Source: Branchiostoma lanceolatum
Lineage: Eukaryota > Chordata > Leptocardii > Amphioxiformes > Branchiostomatidae
Length of the DNA stretch: 64,000 nt
Assembly (NCBI RefSeq): GCF_035083965.1
Contig: NC_089727.1
Span: 14,956,769 to 15,020,768, forward strand
Reading direction: 5' to 3'
Shown: piece after piece, positions 23,601 through 34,607 of the stretch
Numbering within the stretch: position 1 is the stretch's first letter
How the letters are laid out: the number at the start of each line of letters is the position of its first letter
Program-made: the position numbers and the translations under genes
The notes under the pieces: generated by a model
What the model was told of the DNA's origin: nothing
Database searches by the model: none
What the model saw: only the letters and a program-made list of their open reading frames with translations

Positions 23601-26240
23601 GCAGTAAAAAGCGGTGAAGTAATGTAAATGGTATATCTGAATGGCCTGCTGACGTGCATTTTCCAGGAAGTAACGGAGCAACAGTGGCTTTTTTGTACAT
23701 TTTTCCAGGAAGCAGGATATTCTGTAAGTGCACTGGAAATATGATTCACAAGAAAATACTCGCTTTGCTGTTGTGGTCCCAACCAAACGTCTTTGATACA
23801 CCTGTGTCATGGTTTCATTTCCTGCGATATGTATTTAAGAATGCGGTTCATTTATTGTGTGCAGCGAGGGTGTACAGGGGACAATATTTCTCCGGTCAAG
23901 ACGCAGTGCAAAGCGTATTTGGACATGGCAGATTCCTTATCTACAGACTGCAAGACGCTTACGAGCAAGCCACAGGATTTATTTTTCAATGAGAAATTGA
24001 TCCATACGGATTACATCGTAGGGTCAAAACCTTTCAAGAACGTAAATAAATCACACACACGTGAGATGGCGACGGAAGCACGCTGGGGATATTTTTCTTG
24101 ATGGCTAATTGAGAAAAAGGATTTAGCGTGGACAAAGAAGACGGCTTTTTTGTTGTAGGAATTATCCTACCTGCCAGCCAGTATTACCAGAAATGGCCAT
24201 ATGACTAAAAGGGCAATGACCAAAAGCTAAAAATGTTCATAAGTACAGGTACTGTGTACCTCTTTCAAAACGATCTGATGTACACCTCGCGCCGATAATA
24301 ACTCATTTTAGTAAGCTATCCATGCTTCTAATTAGGTAGAAGCTGCCGGGGTACAGTTAAAGCATGGGCATTATACTGAGCCTGTGGTTTGAATAACACC
24401 ACGTGGGGCGCAATTACTGTAGTAATCCATGGAATGAAAGGACAATTTACCACAAATATGAACTGTAAAATCCACTGCGTACCAAGCATGCATTGGGCTG
24501 CGGAGTTGAATCAGTCTGACGTTTGGGCATTCTGGGGGCACAAATGTGATTAACTCAACAGCATAAGCATGCATCGTGAGGACTGGATTATAACAAGTCG
24601 CATTCTGTATGTCTGCGTCACCGTGGATATGTCTCTATGCGGGAGCGAAACAGTCGTTGTCTGTCCATGGCCCTGAACTGCATGCTGTTAGATTGTAGAA
24701 TAACACAACCTGTGGATATCTATCTATGGCACAACACACACGTTTTCAAATGTAACCCAGAGCGTACATGTTGCTTCAGCTCCATGGGTGCTGAGCCTGT
24801 CAGGGATAGCAATGTTTGTTTAATGTTTAATACACTGATGAAAATACCCAGAACGCTCAAGTATGAATAATCAAGGAAATATAGCTCTGTTGACTAAACA
24901 TCTATTTATCCCACTTCTAAAAAAACTACGGGGATCAGAACATCATACAACACATATATACGAACTACATTTGTATATATGTTGAAAGACGAAATATTTC
25001 AACATTCGTTATTTTGTTGCCGTATTAGGGCATCCTGTTCATGGTCTCCATCACCTTCACGCCGTGCATTCTGGGAATCCTGTCGTTCGACCGATATCAC
25101 TACATCGTCCACCCTACAGAGTACCGCAACCGCTTCACTGGGCGGAGTGTCCTCACAGGTAAGATAATACCAGATCAACAAAACATAGCCGCATGTAAAA
25201 TACGTTTATTTGCATCATATATTTTAGTTAGCGGCGTCAAAAGTTGAATTTCTACAGTGGACAAAAAACGAAAACGATCTGAAAGCTACGACGTTAGTCG
25301 CATCTTAAGATTTCAAATGACCGACCAGCGTATAGTTAAAGAAATAGACTTTGTACTTCAATGAAATACATTGCCAGTGGCCGTTGTGACGTAAACTTAG
25401 TGGAGACATGTCGTAATATAGATTGTGATCTTTAAGGCTTGGAAGCCACCGGAAGACAAGTGGGCCGCAATCTATGGGATGATTGCAGAAAGGTAGAAAG
25501 TCAAAAGATGTTGCCGAATCGCTCTGGAAAGTTTGAGAATAATTCCGGTGAAGTATAGTAAGCATTAGCTCCTGACTACAGAGTGCCTCCAAAAGACGTC
25601 ATGACCACCGTCCTATTCAGGGGTACACAGGCCTGTGTGTGGCGCGGAATAGCCCATCATAGGAGGATGGTTATGACACACGTAGATATTTCGTACTAAC
25701 GTTCAGTTGTTTCCAGCCATAGCGTGCACCCTCCTGTACACCTTCACCATGGCGGTGGTGGGGCTGTTCCAGGGGAACTCCTACCACCTGAACGCCGGCC
25801 TGCTGGTCTGTACCAACAGCGCCGCCGTGTCTGATGTCGCCTTTATCGTCTGCATCCTTCCCGCCTTCGGTCTCATCACCTACTCCTACATCCTCATCTT
25901 CAAGGAAGCTCGCTCCCACTCGCGCAAGATCCTCCCCAGCGTCTGCTACGATGCACGGCTGAAGGACTTCAAGGCTAAGATCAAGACGGCCAAGACGGTG
26001 ATGCTCGCCATTGTGATCTTCTTCCTGACGTGGGTGTCCATGGTGCTGGCCTACGTGGTGTCGTCGTCCCGAGCTGAGCCGGGGCCCGGGGACATGTTGG
26101 CCCTGCGGATGACGAGTCTCATCTTCCTCCTCTCCGCCTTCCCCAACCCCATCCTGTACGCCTACAGAAACAAGTTCTTCAGAGACGCGGTCAGGCGTCT
26201 GTTCAGGAGAACAGCCAATGCTGTTAAGGACATGGTCTGA
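20653..26240 (+). CDS. Orphan rhodopsin-class (class A) GPCR, complete, three exons, 316 aa
   Basis: This is a seven-transmembrane plasma-membrane receptor of unknown ligand. Exons are 20653-20949, 25029-25158 and 25717-26240; introns are GT-AG and phases match (0, then 1). TM1 ~28-50 has Asn 1.50 at N41, TM2 ~59-83, TM3 ~97-122 has Cys 3.25 (C96) and D120-R121-Y122, ECL2 has C174, TM5 has P191, TM6 has W248, and TM7 has the N286-P287-I-L-Y290 motif followed by a basic helix 8. By this alignment Asp 2.50 is replaced by Q69, Trp 4.50 is absent, and Pro 6.50 is S250. There is no TM7 lysine at 7.43, so it is not an opsin. The N-terminus is short with no glycosylation sequon outside the membrane. 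The 4.1-kb first intron is empty of genes. An AATAAA at 26953-26958 would end the transcript. Confidence 0.88.
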
Positions 26241-26952
26241 TATTCCGGGGGGAAAGGTTAAGAACGTATATACTATCCCAGTGCCTCCTACGTAGGGTTT
26301 GATCCCAGGGATTGTAACAAAATGCGGAAAAATAGAGCAAGAGGTCGTTCTTTATTGCGTCCGTGTCTGTAAACCATATTGATGTTGTAAATTGGTTTAT
26401 CAATATCAATGTTTTGGATCTATATATATTCTGCTAAAAAGAAAGAATATGAATTTGCTTCTTGATCAACACAGACCGATCTACCAACCATATAAACTCT
26501 GACGTCAACGACGTCATAGTAATGTTGATAAAGAACACTGATGTATTTCAACATAACACTTTTGTACATGTTTTACATGTCTTAGTTGCTATGCTTTGTG
26601 CTTATAACTTGTTGTTTAACCGTGAAATTCAGGAAGATGATTTGTGGAGTACTTTACTGTATAGTTAGAGTCCACGTACTAGCTGTATTAGCTGTTTTAT
26701 TGATGAAAATAGTTGATGCTGGTTTACTGCGTATTTGACGATGTAATATTTACACATTCAGTCTTTCCTTGCACAGACGTTGTGTCGCATTGTTTTTGTG
26801 AGGTTTTGAAAACATATGAAATGGGACTGAGTACCCCATGTGCCTTTCCAGTTCCGTTGCCACAACTTGATATTGTTGGTTTAGATTTGTTTGGTTTTGA
26901 CGTCACTGTAATCATCAATAAATGCACGCACGCATTACCTTTTGTTATAAGA

Positions 26953-26958
26953 AATAAA
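26953..26958 (+). terminator. Probable polyadenylation signal of the GPCR gene
   Basis: A canonical AATAAA lies ~710 bases after the GPCR stop codon on the same strand, the first good one downstream. Use of this site is inferred. Confidence 0.45.
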
Positions 26959-27147
26959 GCTGCACCAACAATATTTCTTATCATCACGTTACTATTGACT
27001 AAAGAGTTGTGTTTCAATAGTTTTCTTTTGGAAGGATGCCGCGTGTATTTGCCACCCTCATTTTTTCCGTGCCAGGCCGGAAGGTCTGGTCTCTTTTTTG
27101 TAGGTAACTTTTAAACCAGTAGCGCTTAAGTTACTTGATTTGTACGG

Positions 27148-27218
27148 TAGGACTTGTCAACTGCACATGGTACAAATTCTGAGGTAGAATTTGTACCATG
27201 TGCAGTTGACAAGTCCTA
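27148..27218. repeat. Perfect 33-bp inverted repeat with a 5-base loop
   Basis: The arm 27148-27180 (starting TAGGACTTGTCAACTGC) is the exact complement of 27186-27218, with loop GAGGT. A transcript from either strand would fold into a 71-base hairpin with no mismatch. It may be a microtransposon or a small-RNA source; no second copy is in the window. Confidence 0.85.
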
Positions 27219-27966
27219 GTCTTTTAGACTGACTGACAGATAGAGAGAGAGAAGGGGGAGAGATAGTAGGATAAAGAATCTAAAACCCAAAGCAGACTGA
27301 CGGTAATGTAGTAAACATTTACTTGCGGCGAAGATGGCTGTTATGCATATCACCCACGATTAGCATCATAGTCACGTCATACGAATATACTCAAGTATAC
27401 ATTGACGTCACATCGGACGTAATCGTTTTGTATCCTTTCATACGAGCCACAACAATGTCTGACAAAAGGTAAAGAAACGGAATACCATATCAACCTCCGA
27501 TAACAAGGTCAAAATAGAAAGATAGGTATTGGTTTTCTGGGAATCCGCATAGAATAAAGGAATAACAGCGGAAGAAAAATTTCAAAAGATATGCTGAAAC
27601 TGAAGTTTTCAATTTTGCACCAAGGCATTTCAGGACCAAGGACAGCACCGATAAATGCAGGAAGGATTCAGAAAGTGACCAGAAAAACAATAGTTTAGGT
27701 CACGGTCACGGTCACGGTCAATCGACAAGTGATTTTCTAGAGCACCTCCTTACATCTCATGTTTGCCTCCTTTCCTAATTTTGTTCACATGTGATTTTAC
27801 GAGATCTCTTCACATGAAACTACACACTCATACAAAAAGTCTCTACTGCTCGGATCGGAAGACCTCAGTGCAGCTGGTGATGAAGCCCAAGTCTTTCAGC
27901 TAGTGTTTAATCACACTAACGCACCACTCAGCTGTTTACAAGATGAAGTTGTAAGTATGACATTAC

Positions 27967-28135
27967 CCTGGGAGACCAGACCCATATTCGGCCGATCACC
28001 CATCGCACGCGCGCTCGAGCTTTACCAGCCCCCACTATCCGCTAGCCGGAGACGGCTTCCGTGGGGCCGGCCGAGTAAAGCTCGGGCGCGCGTGAGGTGG
28101 GTGATCGCGCCGAATACGGGGTCTGGTCTCCCAGG
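27967..28135. mobile_element. GC-rich TIR element
   Basis: The ends CCTGGGAGACCAGACCC are mirrored on the right. The arms stay similar for ~70 bases, through TATTCGGC and GATCACCCA blocks. The GC content and CpG density are well above the surrounding DNA. It is ~169 bases with no meaningful ORF; a 78-codon frame across it is a by-product. Confidence 0.7.
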
Positions 28136-29082
28136 CTAGTTTGACATAGGTGTCATCAGTATTCTGTGCACTCTTATACGTAGTAAATCTTTAGGGTTTA
28201 TGTTGGGGATACCGGATGTCGAGAACGGGTGTTACTTTGCGGCAAGGAAAAGCCTCAGTCGTAATTATGCGGAGAGCTCCAGCACACTACACGTTTTGAA
28301 TCCGAAGTCGTATCCGTAGCTGTGTGATGGTGCCCCTGTGGTCATAACGCCATGTATGTTAACGATAGGCTTTCTTGAAGTACTGGCCGTAGGGCACTGT
28401 AACGTAAGATTTAGTCTGACTCGAAGCGAGGTGAGAATGTTACGTCCCTAGAGATGTAAATCACCACAGAGGTTAGAAGTGTTACTTCAAATGAAGGCGG
28501 AAATATGTAGAAATATGATTTTGAAAAATCACCGCGGCCCTCAAAGTTTCATGAAAACATGTTCAACTTCACAACCATATTACTATTCTCCAAGCAGATG
28601 TTTCGATCGGGGGGCCAGGAGCGCCCGGGATTTTTAACTCTGCTCTCCAGCGTTACTTATTACTACTACTAGTACATATATATATATATTCAAACTCCCT
28701 TGCAAAGATTTCATACAGCTCTGGACGAGACAGTCAGAATGTGCAATCTTCTCAACTGCGTAATTGGTGCATGTTTACGATTTTTGATACATATCATAAT
28801 CGTATTACAACTCAGTAATATGAACATACTAGAGTTCCACGACCTCATACCTTCGCCAAATGATTTTAACCTTTATGACTGATGTATTTAGGAGTGTTTC
28901 TCATCAATCATAAATCATACCAGTTGATCGCCTTCACTCAAATAATAGAAGTTGTCCAAAGTATGAGCTTATCAAAGAAGATTATGCTAACATTTATCAT
29001 TAATTATGCAAAGTAGGTCCTTATTAGCATAATTTGATTCAAGTATGAAATTGCCATCATTTACCTGTAGGAAATTCCGGAA

Positions 29083-29505
29083 ATTCCAAATCTTCCAAAC
29101 GTTTTTGGTTTTTGGTGAAATCTTCCAAATCTTCCAAATCTTTTTTATTTATTTTTTTTATTTTTTTATTTTTTACGTCTTGACCGACCAAGATATTCCG
29201 GATATTCCGGATATTCCGGATATTCCGGATATTCCGGATATTCCGGATATTCCGGATATTCCGGATATTCCGGAAATTCTGGATATTCCGGATATTCCGG
29301 ATATTCCGGAAATTCCGGAAATTCCGGAAATTCCGGATATTCCGGATATTCCGGAAATTCCGGATATTCCGGAAATTCCGGATATTCCGGATATTCCCGA
29401 AATTCCGGATATTCCGGATATTCCGGATATTCCGGAAATTCCGGATATTCCAAATCTTCCAAACCTTTGTGGTTTTTGGTGAAATCTTCCAAATCTTCCA
29501 AATCT
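29083..29505. repeat. 9-bp minisatellite (GATATTCCG/GAAATTCCG) bracketed by direct repeats
   Basis: From about 29190 to 29450 the sequence is a continuous array of ~29 units of 9 bp, alternating between GATATTCCG and GAAATTCCG. Just outside lie two copies of a ~55-base block containing CCAAATCTTCCAAAC and GTTTTTGGTGAAATCTTCC (about 29083-29140 and 29447-29505). Because the unit is a multiple of three without stops, both strands show open frames (Ile-Pro-Asp/Glu one way, Glu-Tyr/Phe-Pro the other). I do not treat these as genes. Confidence 0.9.
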
Positions 29506-30329
29506 TATTTTTGCTTTATTGGTATCATAACTTTATCTTTACTACAGAAAATAAGGCAATTTGTTGGCAATATATTTGCTTCAAACCATGTACAAACACA
29601 TCTTGATTAGCCAGTTGTATCACAGAATCAAAGTTTTTGTGGGAAAGAAATATGCTGTTGTCATCTGCAAATAGCATAGAATTGTTCTGTTACGAACCAA
29701 GTGCATAGAAGTTTGTACATCGTAAGACGGGTCAAGTGTCACATAACAGATTAGGTGAGCAGAACTAAAGCATAGCGCATGAACGTCGTATATCGTGTTT
29801 CTTTTTGAGCTCCAGTGCAATTCATATACGCCTCGAGATATGACATGTGCCCACCAGGAGCATGCCTGATGTCCGACCGTCTTTCGCGGGGCATTCGGCA
29901 GGGCCCTGTCGAATGCAAGACATAGTCAGAGCAACTGACGGGTACCTGTCAAAAACCTGCCAACGAAGGTGACAAACCTTTACAAAAATGCCACCGAGTG
30001 CCCACCGGAGCAACCCGGGACCCCAGCATGCAGGGTAGCGCGAAGGAAACTTTTAGTTGTGACCACGACAGCCGGTGCCCCCCAGACGTCAGAACCAAGC
30101 CGGGGATACATCCCCGATGTGACCGTAGCAATAGTAACACTAACAACTCAACCAGTTTGGAAAGTCTGATCTATAGTTCCTACATGGAAATAGGAAGCTA
30201 ACAGATACCTCTCTCTTTTTCAACTATATATGTCACGTGTTTGAGAGTCCTATTTTGAAAGGCAGCGGATTTATAAACTTTCCTTACTAATTATGCAAAT
30301 TAGCTCCTGATTTGCATAATGAGTATTCG

Positions 30330-31010
30330 ATTATGTAAAGCATTAATCAAGCTATCTACATACCATAAATCAAGACGATCCGTTGACCATAAGTCAAGTT
30401 ATCCATGTCCAAAGGTCAAAACAAATAAATCAAAAACACAAGCTGCAGCTCCAAACAAGCCGCTAGAGGGCCCAAACGTACACAACTTACTTCATGTGGC
30501 ATGGACTATCTACCACACAAAAATCATGACCGTAGCACTTGCAAAAAATTTGACCTCAAACTTTGGAGCTCTGCTGCAGTACCTTAGGTGCCCGCAAGGA
30601 GGCCCATCATTGAACTTCACCTTCTCCTTTAATAAACTTACCTATTCACTAAATATCGTGCACAGCCATCAACAGCTTCTCGAGTTATCCTGTCAACAAG
30701 CAAATACGCATACATAAACAGCCTGCTGCAGTACCGCAGGAACATGCCAGGTGACTCATTTTTGAACTTGACCTCTGTTATAACAATCTCTACGTACCCA
30801 CCAAAAATCATGCAGGTCCATCAACAATACATCGAGTTATGTTGTCTACATACAAACACACTAACATAAAAAGTCCACTGGAGCACTTAAGGAAAACGCC
30901 AGGTGAACCATTTTCGTACATGACCTTTGTTTCTACAACCGCCACTTACCTACCAAAAATCAGCAAGATCCGTCAATGTTTTCTTGACTTATGATCTTGA
31001 CATACATACG
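30330..31010. repeat. Diverged tandem repeat, period about 155 bp
   Basis: Units can be aligned on the recurring theme ACCAAAAATCATG(C)AGGTCC-(A/G)TCAAC followed by a CGAGTTATCCTGTC-like block, with anchors near 30640, 30797 and 30952 and a more degenerate unit near 30360. Each unit contains a CCTTAGG/GCCAGGTGA-like segment. This may be part of a larger dispersed repeat. There is no coding capacity. Confidence 0.6.
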
Positions 31011-32627
31011 GACCCACTTTACAGCTGGCGTAACCGATAACATAACCTTCCCGCGAAGGCATACCTTCCCGGCGAAGGTAATTACTAAATCATATAGAAT
31101 CGCTTCCCGCACGTGGCGTACATTTCAAACGACAATAACGTCCATTAGAGACTGTACGCTAAAATATACGCTCGCTTTCAGAGAGATGTCGGTTGCACGT
31201 ATATTTCTTGCAAAATAGGAATGAATCGGTAGGACTCGATGAAATGAGTCAGTTCTCATAGTCATTAGAACGTTTTATATACATTCTTCTCTAGTGGCTA
31301 ATATGCTTTTGCAAGGCTATTTTGCAGAAGACACTTTCATCATACGTCGTGACTACACAGCGAAACGTGCGTCGAGTTTATTACAAGGTGTGGGCGTTAC
31401 ATTATTACACCCTAAGGACGGTGATCATCTAGGCAATGTGATTCTATTTGCCATGAGTTTTGACCGGACCTTGTTATTAAAATCCCACCTCTCATGCTCT
31501 GCGCACATAAGCTCATACGCTGTCCTGTTGGACCGATTTCTTTGCGTCTTGGGGCTTATTACTTCTGGCATGTTAAACCCCGGTATTGAATGATCACGTC
31601 ACATGCGGTTGCAGTGGTTTGGCCTTAGCTACTGTAGATACACCTTTCCGCCCGGCCGGGTGTAGGGATGATATATAAAGCTTGAAATGACTTCGTTAAC
31701 AAATCTATAAGGCTGCTGCTGAGTGATGCTCTCTCACCAAGGAGGTAAAATCTAGAAGGAGTAAGAAGGTTATATTAACCTCCTTGCCTGACGAACAGAC
31801 CCTCACATTCCCCTCATCTGTGACAACAATAGGCACTTCATTACAACGGTTTGTCCCCAACATGTGCTAGTTTCTCAATGGAGCCAATTAGCACACAATG
31901 AGGCTATTTCGAATGAATACTGTATTTAGGACAGCTCATAGTCATATAGCAGGGCAGTGTATTAGAACCGCATATGGGCGTTCAATTGCGGTTTAATTGC
32001 GTCCACACATATAGTACATGGAAAACGTCTACAAAAAAAGGAGTCAAGACAAAGATTAGCTGTGGGGAACTTATGTGCAACACGGTTTGCCATAAAAGCA
32101 TCAGAGCGGGAATCAGAACTATACCAGGGCTGGTCCTTTCCCCTGTGACAATCTGAATTTCAAGTAGACAGTTGTTCTTATTCTTTACTTTAAAATCCAC
32201 CCAATGGAGTAGCTTTAAGAGCCAAATATTGAGAAAAGTGAGGTTCGGAATCATCAATCAAGAAATCCTTATGGCTCACTTGATCCCCCACTGACGTGCG
32301 CCATAGGTCGTTGGGTGGTCTGATTAGGTGATGGTTGTTGCCACCTGGTGCAACACATACATCAATAAGTATCGGGTCTAAAGAGAACGTCTGTTCAGCT
32401 ATCAAAAGAAGGCCTCACCTACAGTATCCAGTCTGTTCAATGGAGTCAATATGACGCAGTCTATAGTTGGCAGACAGATTTTTGGTGAGTGGACCCTGCA
32501 TTACACTGAGCCTTTTCTAGACACTAAATGGGGAAGGTTTAGAGATGTTGATTTTTTTTTCTTATCTATAATTTGGTAGTTTGATTTTCGTTCCTCCCAG
32601 CACTGCCCCCTAACCCTTACCCTAGTA

Positions 32628-33070
32628 TAAGGGCGTCCTAACACTTGTGCGTATATTCAAGTGCGCATGAGTTGCGCATGAACATTTTTTGGGTTCAAGT
32701 AAAGTTTGCGGGGGAAGAAGATGTTTTCTACTTTGACCGGTACCCACCATCGTGCATCCTAGTTATCGAACCAAAGATGCCAGGTAGAGTAGTTTTTCTA
32801 TAATCGTTTGGTGTACCCTTTTTCTTTGTGAATGCCTGGTGTAAGTTACACTTGTGTGTATATTGAAGTGCGCGTGAGTTGCGCATTAACATTTTGTTGG
32901 TTTGAATAAGATATTTGCGGGGAAAAAGTTGTTTTCTACTTTGATCCGCCGTTGTGCAGCCTGGTTATCGAACCTAAGAAATCACTTATTCGGCTGCAAA
33001 CTTAACCTAAACCAAAAACATGTTGATACGCAACCCATGCGGACTTGCGCACAAGTGTGACAGGGGCTTA
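32628..33070. mobile_element. TIR element with internal direct duplication
   Basis: The left end (TAAGGGCGTCC...ACACTTGTGCG) is mirrored at 33010-33070 (TGCGCACAAGTGTGACAG...CTTA). Inside, a ~140-base block occurs twice in direct order, starting about 32645 and 32848, sharing AGTGCGC-TGAGTTGCGCAT, GTTTTCTACTTTGA and GGTTATCGAACC-like segments. No ORF is present. Confidence 0.6.
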
Positions 33071-33685
33071 ACGGTCTGGCGCAGTCCAGTGGGATACTTG
33101 TGCCCATCTAGTATACTTAAGGCCACATGTCACGACCAGTTGAGGCACGTCGCTAATTGAATTACATAATCCAACGCACAGCTCGTCGGCCTACGATTAA
33201 CTGGAATAAACTGCTCACAACACATAAGCTTTTTAGTTTATAGATAGTTGCGTAATTTCGTATCAATGGTCACGATACGGTTCGTTATCAGGTGTAGGCT
33301 AAAGCTGTCTTAACGAATGTGTGTCATTTGGTAATGTTCTATCATGGCGTATACCATTATCGATGTAAACTAATTTGTGAGGCTTTAAGTAACAACAGAT
33401 GAGAACATTTGAAAACACCTGTTCAAACTAGTAATAGTTTTAGTTTAAGGAAAGAGGCACGCAAACTGTAGGTTTAGCTGTACGTACGTACGACCGTACT
33501 GAATATCCACTCTATGTAACATAACATATGTTAAATTGCCATTAAATGGGTGTATATCCAGCCATCATATATATTGGTAGATACTGCATTTCCTAGTTCA
33601 CGCTGTCCAACTTAATGCATTTATCCCCCCGGGCATGAATATTCAATGAGGCTATTGTCATTGTAATCATAAACTAGACTCAGCA

Positions 33686-33773
33686 CCAATCGGAAAAGTG
33701 CATTTTTGTAGCCAATGGGTGAGCAGGAAAAAGGCCAATCAGCCAATGAGAGTGAAGCTACAGGGTATATAAA
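33686..33773 (+). promoter_or_regulatory. Compact promoter: four CCAAT boxes and a TATA box
   Basis: CCAAT boxes at 33686-33690, 33712-33716, 33735-33739 and 33743-33747 are followed by TATATAAA at 33766-33773. Transcription would start near 33797-33803. This is the only convincing TATA-plus-CCAAT core promoter in the window, and it drives the small secreted-peptide gene. Such layout is typical of strongly expressed, tissue-restricted genes; expression is inferred. Confidence 0.75.
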
Positions 33774-34056
33774 GGCGCTACCGGCGCCACATGCTCATCA
33801 AGTATTTCTGGAAGAGTTCGGCTGGAGGAAACGGTTAGTTTGGTGTTGTTTTACTGGTTATTTTATTGTACTTCGTTGCCTTGTCTAGTTACCCCAAGCT
33901 ATCGAGTAATACTCTGAGACGATTGCCAAAATTTCGCCGTTCTGTTTCATCACATTTAATCCTCCTGTTTGATTTTGTCCAGTGAACTGTTGGAGTAAAA
34001 GGATTCCAGATCTGTCTCAACACGTCCAGTTCCTGTTCCACTCGTCTTGAGGAAAC

Positions 34057-34607
34057 ATGAAGGTAATTATTTTTTCATTCTGTGGTGTAGTATGAAAGGC
34101 ATTCTGACGACTTGCATTGCTCATTCTCGTTGCTCTCCCTGGGAAGATGTGACCACATGTACACCTAATTCTGACAAGCTCAAGATACGGGAGAGAAGTG
34201 TAGTGGATTTTTGCTCAGGATAGCGTCGCAAGTTACTTACACCTATTGTCTTCAGCCAAAGATTACGGGTCGAGTTCGGTTTCCGTAAACCTCTATCTTT
34301 CATTGTAAGATGTTTCTAGAATTGTTAATTCAATCCGTCTTGTTAATTTCTTCCCACGAAGGTCTCCGTGCTACTGCTGGCCATGCTGGTTCTTCTGGCG
34401 GCCTCCACGGCTGCTATCGACATCGATGACGTCAAGAACAAAAAGGACGCCCGAGAGTTCCTCAAGCAGGCGAAGAACAAAGTCGCAGCTGCCAAGGAGA
34501 TCCACGCCAAGTTGGTGAGCTTGGGCAGGTCCAAGCAGGCCAATAAGTTCATGAAGAGGGCCAAGAGCGTCATACGTAGGAGGAGGAAGCAGAATAAGGA
34601 CGACTGA
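34057..34607 (+). CDS. Small secreted, highly basic helical peptide precursor (83 aa), family unknown
   Basis: I do not recognise the family. Coding exons are 34057-34062 (ATG AAG) and 34362-34607, joined in phase 0 over a GT-AG intron; a 5' non-coding exon probably ends at 33833 and continues at 33983. Residues 1-20 (MKVSVLLLAMLVLLAASTAA) form a textbook signal peptide with a likely cut before Ile21. The 63-residue mature part has an acidic start (IDIDD), then a Lys/Ala-rich stretch that fits one or two amphipathic helices, then VIRRRRKQNKDD. By count it has 21 Lys/Arg against 8 Asp/Glu and no Cys, Trp or Pro. The RRRR run could be a furin-type processing or heparin/DNA-binding site. Possible roles are antimicrobial, matrix or hormone-precursor; none is shown. 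The strong promoter and ATTAAA at 34861-34866 support a real, compact gene. Confidence 0.8.

Larger units (their letters stand above)
26241..33680. other. Long gene-poor intergenic region rich in repeats
   Basis: After the GPCR 3' UTR (probably ending near 26953-26980), I recognise no protein gene on either strand up to the small secreted-peptide promoter. Short ORFs here lack signal peptides, domains or plausible splice extensions. Contents seen are a perfect hairpin (27148-27218), a GC-rich TIR element (27967-28135), the 9-bp minisatellite (29190-29450), diverged ~155-bp tandem repeats (30330-31010) and a TIR element with internal duplication (32628-33070). Confidence 0.5.

Noticed and set aside
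25717-26240. Opsin identity for the GPCR
   Set aside because: The TM7 position 7.43 is Leu, not the retinal-binding Lys, six residues before Asn 7.49.
28585-28640. Third copy of the CTCTCCAAGCAGAGG MITE
   Set aside because: Only about ten bases of one end match and no mirrored end is found nearby.
29045-29482. 145-codon plus-strand frame of Ile-Pro-Asp repeats, and a 111-codon Glu-Tyr-Pro frame on the other strand
   Set aside because: Both arise because a stop-free 9-bp unit is repeated; no splice sites, promoter or independent domain supports translation.
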